A DNA stretch of 64,000 bases. Source: Boletus sp. NGJ (taxonomy: Eukaryota > Basidiomycota > Agaricomycetes > Boletales > Boletaceae). The notes under the pieces are model-generated. The model was not told the DNA's origin and did no database searches. It was given only the letters and a program-made list of their open reading frames with translations. Each line of letters opens with the position of its first letter. The first letter of the stretch is position 1. The position numbers and the translations under genes are program-made. Below, in pieces: positions 36,876 through 48,325 of this stretch. Location: contig JAGTXK010000050.1 of assembly GCA_019096195.1 (NCBI GenBank), positions 1 through 64,000 on the forward strand, written 5' to 3'.

Positions 36876-38033
36876 TTATCGAGACAAGCCGATACCCCGC
36901 TGTTTATGAGCTATACTGCTGCTGCTCAGCTGTGTGTGGCCATTCACGCCTACATCGCGCACCCTTTTCTCCACCTCGTTTACCTTGCCCTCCACCTCGC
37001 GCACCGCCCCATCGATCCACTGCAGACTTTCCAGGTGACTGCCAAGAATCTGCGAGATTTGTACCATTGGATCTTCGCTGCCATGAGAGGACTCGTTGGA
37101 CGACGGCGTTTGCGAGAGGGCATTGACCGAATCGATCATCTGAGTGAGAGACCCCGAGAGATCGTCGAGATGTGAATGCAACTCGGTCGCGAGCACGTAA
37201 CTAATGTCAAAGCAAACGCCAAGGCACATCGTCATGAGACACGACCCCGCGTCCTCCAAAAGGAAAGCTGACTGACTTTTTATCACGCTCCGTGTCCGCG
37301 GGGCCCGTGTCGAGCGCACCGATACTGCCTCCTTGACTGCCGAGAACCTCCCCGACAGACCGTTCGTAAGCATCCAGCGTAGACAAGAGGTCTTTTTGTT
37401 GTTGTTCGATATGATCCAGCGCTTGCTCGATATCAGTCTGCCCTCGCTCGACAGCCAAGACATGACCATATATCGCAGCCAGCTGCGCACAGACCGATCA
37501 CGGTCGTCCAATCGAGGTGACAAACCTGTACTTACGTTGTTCCCATTTTCCATCAACGCGCGGTCCCACACTGCGACCTCACCGGCATACTTGTTAAATT
37601 CGCGGACATGCGTGTCCAGGTCAGCTGTCCATTTGTTAACGATCTCCTCGATCGTCTTGCCCTTCAGAACAGAAGGGGGGGGGACGGAGATTGCACTCGT
37701 GACATGGGCGGTGGCTGCTCCGTGGTGAGAGAGGGGTTGTTGGGGTTTGAGAGGGCGTGCAGCTTACCATCCCTGGGTTTATCAGCATCCTTTGCGGGCA
37801 ACGGCGATACGCCCAAAGTTGCTGTGATAGGTGGTGAGTATGCGGCAATGTAAATGCGACCACGACCGACATGACGGAGCCGTCCCAGGAGGCTTGACTC
37901 CAAAGAGATTCGGAGTAGATGCTACAGGGAGATGAGCTTGTCGGAATGCTAGGCAGCGAGTGCGGGACTGACTCGAGGTTGTGTCTTTCCTTTCCGACGA
38001 CGCGTCTGTACTCGCCTTGAGTGCGCTAAACAT
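36876..38033 (-). CDS. NSP1: Nucleoporin NSP1/NUP62 homologue lacking an FG-repeat domain
   Basis: ATG 38033 gives MFSALKASTDASSERKD, spliced to TSTPNLFGVKPPGTAPS and ATLGVSPLPAKDADKPRD. The conserved Nsp1_C coiled coil follows: GKTIEEIVNKWTADLDTHVR, EFNKYAGEVAVWDRALMENG, TDIEQALDHIEQQQKDLLST, LDAYERSVGEVLG, then YVLATELHSHLDDLSGSL and DPMVQISQILGSHLESLQWI. Stop 36878-36876. This segment normally sits in the Nup82-Nsp1-Nup159 and central-channel trimers. Only a single LFG precedes it, whereas family members carry a long FG-repeat region. The upstream 122 bp to NUP82 contain no FG coding. NUP82 lies immediately upstream on the same strand. Confidence 0.83.
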
Positions 38034-38155
38034 GCTCGTCTCGTGCGACGACGCGACTAACACGAAATCACATCACGCGTAGGTCGGGGTTCAAATCGGA
38101 GTTTACTTATTGGGTCAAGCCCCTGAGAGGACTACAAACTAGACCGTGACACAGC

Positions 38156-41100
38156 TCAATGACTCTCTTCCACTCCCTCCTTGTCGTACTGCAAAGGCGG
38201 TTTACCAAGCGATATTTGCATCTGCGACGCCATTTTCACAATATCCTTTTCCAACTCTACGATCTTTGTTTTTCTGTCCGATGGTGATCAGTATACCGTC
38301 ATGCCTTTGAGCAGTGGGCCTACTCAGTGTTAGACCGTTTCCCTAGCTCAAACGCTTGCGAAACACCAAGTGAACGCGAATTGTCAGACACTCGCTTCCT
38401 TCTTTGCTCTTCTTTTGCTATGGTGTCCCTCAAGCTCGGCATGATGCGTTCATATTCTCGTTTTAGCTGAGCAAACGCAGTCAGTGTCGACCCTCGCCAA
38501 ACGCCTGTCGTCACTCACCAACGCGGTTCTCGACTTTAGAGATCCTTCGTCAAACTTGCCCGCACCAGTAACCTCCGCTTTCATCCTTCCCAGCTCCTCG
38601 AACCACTTCGTCTCACATTCGCTCAGTTCAGGTGACGCACCGTTCATCAGCACTTGCAAAAGCTTGTCAGCCCTCCCCATCAACTCCTTATGCTTCCCTT
38701 TTATCATCTCCATCTTCCCTACGACCCCCTCTTCTTTCGCCCCTTGAGTCTCCTTCACTCTCTCCCTCAATCGCTCGATGAGGTGGAGCATTTCCCCGCA
38801 CTTTTCTTGTATTCTCGCAAACTCTGTTTGTTGCAGTTCAATCCTGTCCTCGACGCTTTTGTGCGCTAGCAGCACTGCCCTTATGTGTGTCGTGATCAAT
38901 GTTACTTGCGTCCCAAGGAAACGAAGCGTATCTGGCGTAAGCATGAATTCGCGCGCTGCTCCGGACGAGAGTCGGGGAAGCGAGGTGCGGCGGGTTAAAA
39001 TCGCTGGTGGTGTGAATGGTTCTGTACCGAGCAGTGGGATGTATGCAGGCGGGCCATCCATCGGAGTAAGCAGGTCGCTAGGAACAAAGGACGCAGGTGC
39101 GGTGAGTTCTGTGGATGTAGAGGGCGCCGTGGTGCTTGGCAATGGTGGCTCGAATGAGGAAAGAGAAACTGTATGGGAAAGGGCCGTGCGGAGGGTCAGC
39201 GGGAAGGATGCGATTTGAAAGACAGAAGTGAGTATGAGAATACTGTAAGAGAGGTAAACGTCATTTGGTACACATAGCGCTATCACCGGGTTAGAGCACC
39301 TTGGGATACTATTAGCAGAAACGCGCAGAGACTGTCACTTCACTTACCGTCGTGGAAAGGAGAATGTACTTAGAATAGAGGATACATGTGTCCCTACCGA
39401 TCTTTCAAGCGCATTATTCAAGGTTGCTCCGTCGTCGTCGTCCGCACGCAGGGCCGTCGCTAGACTGCGAAGTAAATCTCCAAACTCGAGTGAGTGAACG
39501 CCAAAAGCGTGATAGATGTAGATGGTGTCGTCATGTATTGGGTCGGAAAGAATGACTGGATGATTTGCTTGCAATAGATCTAGTAGCGAGTTGGCTGACG
39601 ATGATGGTGTGTTAAGCATGGAAAGGAGTCCCAGGTCAATCGTCTCATACACAGCAAACATGGGAAGTTCACTGTCCCTTTCCTGAAATGATATAAAATA
39701 AAATAGGATCCGCCATAGAATCACGGTACAGGGTGGAAACCCACCTGTTTACTCTCCCATCGAGCCTCGACTTTCTCAACATCCAAGTAAACATCTGCCT
39801 TCCCATCTTGATAAGTCACAACAATGATTCCAAGCCTCTCTGTCTCCCCCTCGTAATCCTCTTCCACATCATCCGCAAAGGCCATGTAAGACATGTCCGT
39901 TGCGTCTCCGCCTTCACTGCCTTCCAGTACACGTGGGGAAGGTTGGAGGAGGAACGGCCCCTGTCTCAAAGGCTGGCTTTTGATGGTGTTTGGAGGATGC
40001 ATAGGTACAGAGCGTGACACGGCAGGGAAGACGGTGCCTGGAGGAAGTTGTTTAATAAGGGCAGAAACGTATTTATGTTGATAGTCGTAGAGTGTCGAAA
40101 GATTGGACGTGGCCGCTGATGTGTCTTGCGAAACAAATTCTTGCTTTGCGGCAATAAAACATTCAAGGGCGTGGATGAACGAGGACGGCACTGAACTGAA
40201 TTTGATTGCAATCAGTAATATGTGAATATGACCAAGGAGACAGCGACAATACACTCACGCATTGCGGGGCATGTAGGGACAAATGGCGTAGATGTCCCCT
40301 GAGCGGGTCAAGGCATACACCGTCAAAGGGCCCCAATCAGCCCTCCCTCTTCCGAGAGTGAAAGAGGTGACCTCGCGTTCCGCAGGATCCTGGGCTAGGA
40401 AAGACCTCGATTTCTTCTCCGGGATGAAGGAAAGCACCTGTTGTGGTTCTTCCGAGTCAACCGAAATGTCGTACTCCCTAAGTTTAGCAGTCAGTCAATC
40501 CGAAACAGAGAAACATCGACGATAGCTCGCCTGAGTTTTCCATCCAAGGTCATGACCATGAGCGTTGATCCTGCCTCTCCCCATGGATGCCAGTCAACCT
40601 TGGCAATGGGCACTGAGGATGTCGTCCCATGATAGAATTGCCCCACTTGGACAGCCCTGGATCGACGGTGAACGTTATATATGACACGGAGAGGAAGATG
40701 CCATACTTGCAATCGATAGATGAGGAAACGACCTTTGTATAACCGACACGGGGTAAAACGACTACCGCAACTTGGTAGGCACCTGCGACTGCAAGAAGCT
40801 TACCACTAGGGTTCAGTGCGAGTTGGTGAACTTGGAAGTTGACATTTGGGACGTGGAGAACCTGATATTGATTTTCCATGTCTAGCCCGACCACGTACGT
40901 CCTGCTACGTACCTTGTATGACTTGCCTATCCCGCGACCTAGCTTGGCATCCCAAAGGGACGTCATCCTGAGTTCTGAGCCCGCGGCAACGATGAGATCT
41001 GCATCTTTCAGAGCCATGAGCTGGCGGCGACCCGAGGAGACATAACCATGCTCCGAATGGCTGTCCTGAGCGAATGTGGAGAAGGTGCTAGTCGAGAGTT

Positions 41101-41224
41101 CAAGGGGCTGCTCCGTAACGGACTCCCCTTGCCCCGGTTGGGAATGGGCTAGAAAGTGAAAGATGGGGTGAGCATCGAGCAAGGTGTGCCAGTCATCGTG
41201 TACGATGGCGTCTGCTGCGTCCAT
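38156..41224 (-). CDS. NUP82: Nucleoporin NUP82/NUP88
   Basis: Cytoplasmic-face nucleoporin: N-terminal beta-propeller and C-terminal coiled coil that binds Nsp1 and Nup159. ATG 41224 gives [20 protein letters not shown]. Propeller segments include [60 protein letters not shown] and PQSALPL-adjacent [20 protein letters not shown]. The C-terminal half has [20 protein letters not shown], long helices ([20 protein letters not shown]) and ends [11 protein letters not shown] (stop 38158-38156). About seven introns. An upstream GTG-initiated extension was not used. Next to NSP1 and divergent from PRE10. Confidence 0.85.
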
Positions 41225-41373
41225 TTGAGAGCGAGAACGTGGTCGTGGTCGAGGACGATGAGCATGGCGAGCCAGCTCAGCGTCGCGTCCGGCTTGGCTC
41301 GTCTCGTCTTTCCCACGGACGCGACGCAGGCTTGCGCGTACGAACACTGAATCAGACTTGCTCGCTAACTACA
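41225..41373. promoter_or_regulatory. 149-bp bidirectional promoter region, NUP82/PRE10
   Basis: Lies between the divergent start codons of NUP82 and PRE10. It holds an 11-bp inverted repeat, CGTCGCGTCCG (41281-41291) and CGGACGCGACG (41316-41326). The core CGCGTCCGG also occurs in the RPN12/PRE3 spacer. A shared factor is inference. Confidence 0.5.
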
Positions 41374-42435
41374 ATGACCTCCATCGGTACAGGCTACGAT
41401 CTTTCAGCGAGTACTTACTCGCCAGACGGTCGGATCTTTCAGGTGCGCCATCATCTAAAACTCCCCTTCTTGCTTAAACGTGAGCCATCAAGGTCGAGTA
41501 CGCCAACAAGGCCGTCGAGAACTCGGGGTATGCGACTGTCTGTCCCCTTCACTGATCATACTCACAAATCGTACACTTAGCACCGCGATCGGCCTCCGAG
41601 TCAAGGACGGTATCGTCCTTGCCGTAGAGAAACTCATCCACTCGAAGCTCCTCGTCCCAGGAGCCAATCGACGCATCCAGACGATAGACAGAAATATTGG
41701 CATGGTAAAACCCCTGATTCTTCCCTCCTTTTTCCTGCTCGGACCCATCATATCTAGGCTACCGCAGGGCTCCTTGCGGACGGCCGCAATATCTCGAACA
41801 GGGCACGCGATGAATGTGCAAACATTCGCAATGGCATGAGAGAACAACCAACCGTCAAGGTATGCAGGGGTTCGTTTCATTGCACTCATTCCTCTGATCA
41901 AGAAACCGCGCTTCCCATAGTACATTTCGGGTCGCCTGGCGCACTATGCGCAAATGCATACGCTCTACTCGTCTGTCCGGCCATTTGGTATCAGTACCAT
42001 CCTCGCTGGAGTTGACAAGACTGGTCCATCACTCTATGTTGTCGAGCCTAGCGGCGTCTGCTTGGTGTGTTCTCTCTCCTTGCTGCAGTGCTCGCATATG
42101 CCGATGCGTCGGTCAGGGATATCATGGAGCGGCTATTGGCAAGGGACGACAGTTGGCCAAGACCGAACTGGAGAAGATCAATCTCTCGGAGCTCTCTATG
42201 CGGGAGGCAGTCTTCGAGGCCGCCAGAATGTCTGTCTCCTATTCATCATCCCCGCTCCAGCTGCTGATATTTTTCCAGAATATACCTCGTCCATGATGAC
42301 AACAAAGAGAAAGAATTTGAGCTCGAGATGTCATGGGTAAGCAGTGAGACGAACGGACTACATGTAGCCGTACCAGTCGACCTGCTAGCGGAGGCAGAAC
42401 AAAAAGCAAAGCAGGCACTAGAGAATTTCGAGTAA
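41374..42435 (+). CDS. PRE10: 20S proteasome alpha7 subunit (Pre10/PSMA3)
   Basis: Structural alpha-ring subunit. [20 protein letters not shown] and [20 protein letters not shown] are the proteasome alpha signature and select alpha7. Then [90 protein letters not shown], and [20 protein letters not shown]. It ends AKQALENFE (TAA 42433-42435), so it lacks the acidic C-terminal tail of human PSMA3. About seven short introns resolve in frame. It is convergent with RPN12 and divergent from NUP82. Confidence 0.94.
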
Positions 42436-42561
42436 TTTCTTGTGTCTCAGTACCGGAATACATCCCGAATTCAACTTTGTATTCTGTATACCGTCGTTTC
42501 ACTGCTTGAGGTGAGAAATCGCGGATTTCCGTCACAGAGACCAATTAATTGAACAATGTGT

Positions 42562-43615
42562 CTACACGATTTGCTCGAGTTCGCGTGCGTATCCTAGGTT
42601 CGCAGCAATGAGCTTCTGTTTGGGGATTTCCGTCTGTTCATCATTCTTGCGTGCAAATTCGACAAGACCTGCGGTTAGATCTAATTGCCACCCGCGCTAT
42701 GAACTCAACTTTAGTGCCGACGAGGTATTAGGCTTGGTTGACTACACACCTGCTGTGCAAATCTCAAAAGGTCAGACTGGGAAGTGAAGAAGAGGAGCGT
42801 AGCAGCGTCCTTCAACGGAAGGCTATCGTATGCCGACTCTTCACAACTTGCAATCTCGTTTCTATCACGCCCGTGAGCATGGGCCATGGACTGCAACTGT
42901 CAACAACGCACCTGATAGTTCCCATGAGACTGTCTACGAAGAATTTGTACTCTTCTGCGGGAGCCTCTTCTCTTGCATTCCAGACCTTGGAATAACTCCC
43001 TTCCATGAGCCATCGTTCGAGGTTGACCGGGTGGGCAATGTAGGGATTGGCACTGATTTCGTCGGCAGGAAGAGGGAGAGATTCGAGGGTTGTGTGAAAG
43101 TCTGCAATTTTGTTTTGAGTGAGGAGGCGGATGAGGTTCAGCCCACGAACGGGGAATTCGCGTTTCGAAGGGGGGAGAACGGATCTGTGGAGGCTGTGAG
43201 CGACTGGTAGCGACTTTTTGGGGAGTCCTGACCTAAAGTCGGTATAGAAAGTCTGTAGCTGCGAGAAATATCTGTCAAACGAGGGGACGTCTTTGGCCCG
43301 TATGCTACAGAAGGCACCGATCTCGAGGATGTCGCCTGTATCGAGATGTGAAGACATGGCGCACGAGGACAGGCTGGGACACCTACGGGAAACGACCAAG
43401 TCTTGCAAGTTTGCCTCGGCGGCTGGAATGAGAAGGCCTGTCTGTATCAAACCGACCTTGGAGTCGTTGGGAACAATGTCACCCGGGATGAGGACGAATC
43501 TGCAACTTACCTTGAGCTGGGCAAGCAATGCGCCGCATTTCTTGAGATCGGTCGGGCGTGCGTCGAACGCGCGCTGTAGTTCGCGGTAGAGCGTGCCCAG
43601 CTGTCGAGAAGCCAT
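42562..43615 (-). CDS. RPN12: 26S proteasome lid subunit Rpn12 (PSMD8)
   Basis: CSN8/PSMD8/EIF3K-type lid subunit needed for completing lid assembly. ATG 43615 gives MASRQLGTLYRELQRAFDAR, then DLKKCGALLAQLKV, the block GAFCSIRAKDVPSFDRYFSQ, LQTFYTDF, LNLIRLLTQNKIADFHTTLE, LPADEISANPYIAHPVNLER and WLMEGSYSKVWNAREEAPAE. The C-terminal exons read EIASCEESAYDSLPLKDAA and WQLDLTAGLVEFARKNDEQT, ending GYARELEQIV (stop 42564-42562). Four introns. Start is 147 bp from the divergent PRE3 start. Confidence 0.93.
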
Positions 43616-43761
43616 TGTGCGGACGTTGCTGAGAGTTATCTGGTCGATGTGTGTGCAGAGCGCACGCCGCACACGCGTCCGGGGGGAGACGCGTCATCCC
43701 AACAGCCACTGAACGTTACTACCAATACATCTGCATCTTGTTCTCGACTCTTTGCTCAACA
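43616..43761. promoter_or_regulatory. 146-bp bidirectional promoter region, RPN12/PRE3
   Basis: Separates divergent start codons of two proteasome genes. Contains CGCGTCCGG (43674-43682), shared with the PRE10 promoter, and two ACGCGT cores (43673-43678 and 43689-43694), the second inside the palindrome GACGCGTC. No yeast-type PACE box (GGTGGCAAA) is seen. Confidence 0.5.
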
Positions 43762-44759
43762 ATGGATCGCATCGATATGGACAGACTCAAAACCGGCGAG
43801 GTCAACCTCGGTGTGCGTATCTATTCACTTGCCACACGCTCCTTTGTCTACATGAATTCTCGCAGACATCCATCATGGCCGTCCAATTCGACCGAGGCGT
43901 CATCGTTGGCGCAGATAGTCGCACAACGACTGGAAGCTACATCGTTCGTCGTCGTTCCCCTCGTTCCCCTTCCTCTCCTGATACCTATCCAGGCCAATCG
44001 TGTAACAGACAAGCTTACGCACATTCATGATCGCATATATTGTTGTCGGTCAGGGTCAGCAGCGGACACACAGGCCATAGCTGATTCTGTCCATTACAAC
44101 TGCCAACTGATGACGTGCGTTCGAGCGCTCGCTCTCATTCTTATCGTTGTGACACGCATCCGAGAACAGGCAGGTGCGGGGCGTTCCTCCCACCGTCGCA
44201 ACAGCTGCTGCTGTTTTTGAGAAATTCTGTTACGAAAACAAGGACCAACTGTCTGCCGGGATAATAGTGGCCGGCTGGGACAACGAGGTCGGTCCTAGCG
44301 TCTACAACATCCCCCTCGGAGGTGGACTTTTCCGCCAACCGTGGGCTATTGGCGGTGCGTCGAGAGGCTTTGAAGTCACACTTTTTTTTTTTTTCCAACC
44401 GAGGCGTGTTCGATACTAGGTTCCGGGTCAACGTACGTGTATGGTTACTGCGACGCTACTTATCAAGAGGGATGGGGGAGAGATGAGACTGTCGAATTCG
44501 TCAGGAACAGTATGTCTGCATGTCTGTTCCCCCCTTCCAGGAATGTTCACCTCCCTCTCCCATAGCACTCACGCTTGCGATGTCCCGAGACGGCTCATCA
44601 GGGGGTGTCATTCGCATGTGTGTCATTACTGAGGAAGGCGTCGAACGGTTGTTTGTACCCGGTGATCAGCTCCCCAAGTTCTGGGAAGGCAAGGAGGTGC
44701 TACCGACGCCTTTCAAGAAAGCCTTTGAGAATGCGCCAGTACCAATGGCTGTGGAATAA
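43762..44759 (+). CDS. PRE3: 20S proteasome beta1 subunit (Pre3/PSMB6), caspase-like
   Basis: Catalytic beta subunit cleaving after acidic residues. [17 protein letters not shown] is the propeptide; processing after that Gly exposes the catalytic Thr of [20 protein letters not shown] (an intron falls exactly between Gly and Thr). The active-site Asp is in [12 protein letters not shown] and the Lys in [12 protein letters not shown]. Then [96 protein letters not shown] and [20 protein letters not shown]. Stop TAA 44757-44759. About eight introns, one of them carrying a T tract (about 44386-44394). Confidence 0.94.
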
Positions 44760-44869
44760 TTTGTATACGCAGTATTACAATGTATCATTCACAACTTCGT
44801 CAAGACGCTTGATGCTTGGACGATCAGCAACAGGTCTGCAAGTGAGTCGTTAGATGTATGTGTGAATCC

Positions 44870-46432
44870 TCACAGACGATTATTTTGCTCGATTCTCCAC
44901 TCCTTCCCAACCTCCCAACCCCCGAATTTATCAGCATAAGTGTCACCCTCCCACATCCTCAGTCTCCACAATGCAATCGCGAGCGCGGCCGTATCCGCAC
45001 GCCTCACCGTCTGTTCATTTGATAGGAGAAGAAACGCGTGACTCGCTTTTGCGTCACCCTTTGTGCGTTGAAAGTCTTCCCTACTCGTGGTCCTCATTTC
45101 CGAGGATAGGCGTGCTCCACGAAAATGGCGTTCAACGTCTAGTAGTTCCGTGAGCGAGTTGTGGAGCGCGGCACGGTGTGGTGGAGAGGGGAACATGGTG
45201 ACGCCATTGTACAGGGGAACTCGTGCATTCGGTAAGAAAGTCGAAAAGGGTACCTCCGGAGGATGATCCAGCCCTTGTTCGAACACACCTTCAGGGACAC
45301 TGACATAGTGGAGGCTTGAGAGCGGCGGAAGGGCTTTCTTGTGCACGGGGTCTGGAAGGGCACTGGATTCACCAGATGGGATTTCTGGCTCTTGCGATGG
45401 TCGAGGTCGTAATTTGGTTTTCGGATCGCGGTTGACGGGAGGAACCACGAGAATTGCTACTGCACCGGGGTAGGGTACTATGCCCGTCCCACGGAAGGTC
45501 TTGAATTCGGATCGCGTCAGACGTCGGAGAATCGTGGGGTCCGCGTGCGCATCGAATTCAATTCGGCCTCGGTTCTGTTTGAGAGCATCAATCAGCACCT
45601 CTAGTTCTTGGAGAACGCGGAGACGCAGGAGATAGCTGATGTGTGAACAAAGATGCTTGGAGAAGAATATGTCTGCACTATGGTGGGGGAGTGAGACTGG
45701 CGATGGAGGCACACAGGTGAGCTGGCGAGTGAGAGAGGTATTGAGATAGTCACCTGGTGATCTCATGGTTTCAACGGCGTCCTTCCAACAGGGCACGTAC
45801 ACGGTGACGCGTGCTTTCCTCCGCTTGTATTTCGGATGTTCGAGTCCATCTGGCATGAGGACCTCTGTCATGCGCGCGTTTTGCGTTGTGGGCAGGCGGA
45901 GTACCGCGAGTCTCACGAGAAAGTCTGGATATCAATGTGAGATGAGGAACGTGGGGACATGGGAGCATACACGTACCATTGGGTAGATACCTTTTGGAAA
46001 TCGTGCATTGTCGCAGCGGGGTAGCCAACATTCTGACTGCCGGCAAGTCTAATTGGAGACGAGTGCAAAGTAGGGAAACGAGCGGTCGAACGCACGGTAT
46101 GGACTCGACCACCACTCGCGTTCTTTGGTGGTCATCTCCCTCGGAACATCGTGTTCTCCGTGCACGACCGGTCGAGGACCCAAATGCACTCTCGGAGGGA
46201 GACGTTTATGCCTTGCGAACACCCGTTTGTCCGTCACTGGGTTCTCGTCGAGCAAAATCGAGCGCGTCCGCCCGGCGGGATGAAAAGACGGCAAGGAGAC
46301 GGTAACCGGTCGATATAATGATTTACTTTTACGAGAACCGACATCTTGCGAGCGCGCGACGCGTTTCGAGTTCGAGTGTGTGAGGGGTGTTTCCTGGAGT
46401 GCCTTGAGTAGACGTGGTAGGAGACGAGGCAT
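44870..46432 (-). CDS. Unknown, probably mitochondrial protein
   Basis: ATG 46432 gives MPRLLPRLLKALQETPLTHS, a basic, amphipathic start resembling a mitochondrial presequence, followed by KRVARSQDVGSRKSKSL. Then EMTTKEREWWSSPYR, a short exon with LRMLATPLRQCTISKRYLPN, a run including RLAVLRLPTTQNARMTEVLM, YKRRKARVTVYVPCWKDAVE, LRLRVLQELEVLIDALKQ, RRLTRSEFKTFRGTGIVPYP and GAVAILVVPPVNRDP. It ends EQNNRL (stop 44872-44870). The WWSSPYR...LPxDFLVRLA-like pattern looks conserved in basidiomycetes to me, but I cannot name the family. Convergent with PRE3. Confidence 0.72.
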
Positions 46433-46632
46433 GTTCTGTTTGGCTAACTTGAATCAACCGTGTTAGCGAGCAAACCTTTTCTGCATCTCTCCGCATGCCC
46501 ATCTCTCCGACATGAATGTCTGTAGCGCTCCCGGGCCCGAACCGCTAGCAGTACGGTCACATGTCGTCCTGGATTTATTACAGGGCGCTCTGGCCACGCT
46601 CCTCCTCCAGAACAAAGCGAAAGGATACCGAC

Positions 46633-48250
46633 ATGAGCTCGAGCGAGATCCCCACTATTCCCATCACCCTCGCCGTCATTGGCTGTGGGCAGCGCGGAAC
46701 AGTATGTTTCTACTATCTGGTCCCATCGCCGACCCCTGAAGCCAACTGACCGACACATCCACAGAGCTATGCAGCCTACGCGCTCGATCAACCTTATCAA
46801 TGCAAAGTTGTAGCGGTCGCAGAACCCCGCTATAACACCCGCACCCTCTTTGCCAAGGCGCACGCTATCGACGATACCCTCGTCTTCAACACGTGGCAAG
46901 ATCTCCTCAAGGCATCCACAGAGACACTCGAGACCGTTGGAAAGCGCCTGGCAGATGCTGTCATCGTCGCTGTGCAGGATCATATGCACAAGGATGTTGT
47001 CCTGGCCTTTGCTCGGCAGGGATATCATATCCTGTGCGAGAAACCAATGGCAACGGACTTGCACGATCTCTTTGAGATGGAGAAGGCAGTAAACGAGGCT
47101 GGGATCATATTTGGGATGGGTCACGGTGCGCGCCATCCGCCACGAGTGTCAACCAGGGGCTGACGACTTTGGTGTAGTATTGCGTTACTCACCATACAGT
47201 AGGGCAGTCACGGAAGTAGTTCGCTCCGGCCAGCTAGGCGAGCTCGTGAATGCCGTGCATGTCGAGCCTGTTGGCTATTTCCACTTTGCCCATTCGTATG
47301 TCCGGGGTAACTGGGCGAAGGAAGCGGAGAGCTCATTCTCCCTCATGACCAAGAGCTGCCAGTAAATCTCGATCATCTTCCACTCTGATCCCTCGCTCAT
47401 TTAGTGATGCTGTCCAGTGATATCGACATTCTTTGTCACTGGCTGTCCCCAGCTACTCCTACGAGAGTTTCTTCTTTCGGATCTCTGAATCATTTCAAGA
47501 AAGACAGGAAACCGATAGCTGCCGGGAGTGCATCGCGGTGCCTCGAGTGCCCCATCGAAAATGAGTGTCCATACAGCGCAAAGAAAAGTATGCTACCCAT
47601 CGCACATATCTAGTACTTATTCACTGAATCTGTCCCGCAGTATACCTGGATCCCGTGTCCCAAGGAAATACCCGTTGGCCTGCGAGTACCCTTGTAGATG
47701 GCATACCCGACATTGAGAACATAACAGAGGCATTACACAACGGTCCCTATGGTAAATGCGTCTATGAAGGTGACAATGACGTTTGTGATCATCAGGTATG
47801 TGTCCCAACGTATCCTCGTGGATGCCAGGGGCCATTGATACTGGGTCAAAGGTGGTCAATATCGAGTTCTCCTCTGGAGCTACGACCTCATTTACGATGG
47901 TTGCGTATACGTCCCTCATTTGTCAACGTCAAACACGCCTTCATTTTACGCATGGGGAGATCGTCGGCGATATGAATACGTTCACGGTGACCGATTTCCG
48001 ATCTGGCAAGCAGACAACACATTACCCTCCCAACGAGGGAGGTGGACATGGAGGGGGGGATCTTGGCCTTATTCGAACGTTCATCGATGCGGTGCGGTCA
48101 GGCGATCAAACAATCCTTGGCGTTGATGTCGGAGAGATATTGACGAGTCATCTTACGGTATTCGCTTCGGAGCAAAGTCGGAAGGAAGGCAAAGTCGTAG
48201 ATTGTGCGCAGTATGAGAGGAGGATCCGGACGGAACTGAATCGGTTATAA
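46633..48250 (+). CDS. Gfo/Idh/MocA-family NAD(P)-dependent oxidoreductase
   Basis: Cytosolic sugar-type dehydrogenase; substrate unknown. ATG 46633 gives MSSSEIPTIPITLAVIGCGQ with the Rossmann GCGQRG, split by an intron after RGT. Further blocks are YQCKVVAVAEPRYNTRTLFA, DHMHKDVVLAFARQGYHILC and the family EKP motif in CEKPMATDLHDLFEMEKAV. The C-terminal half has VLRYSPYSRAVTEVVRSGQL, SFSLMTKSC, DIDILCHWL, PCSK-like ECPIENECPYSAKKIYLDP and SGDQTILGVDVGEILTSHLT. Stop TAA 48248-48250. The DIDILCHW (family H-x-x-D-x-x-x-W-like) and Cys-rich SRCLECPIENECPYSA segments match a fungal and bacterial subgroup. About five introns. Confidence 0.88.
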
Positions 48251-48315
48251 GTGGTTTTCTCCATTAGGATCGTGTACGAGTAAGTGGGATTCATTGAACT
48301 TGCTACGGTCAACGC

Positions 48316-48323
48316 AAAAAAAA
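48316..48323 (-). terminator. RNA polymerase III terminator of tRNA-Thr
   Basis: Eight T on the minus strand begin two bases after the discriminator position, the expected Pol III stop. Confidence 0.85.
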
Positions 48324-48325
48324 GA

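Noticed and set aside
38075-38100. GGGGTTCAAATCGG resembling a tRNA T arm on the plus strand
   Set aside because: The stem does not pair and no D or anticodon arm lies upstream at the right distance.
46444-47136. 230-codon open frame on the minus strand
   Set aside because: It lies antisense to the oxidoreductase exons with the Rossmann and EKP motifs and has no family resemblance; a codon-bias shadow.
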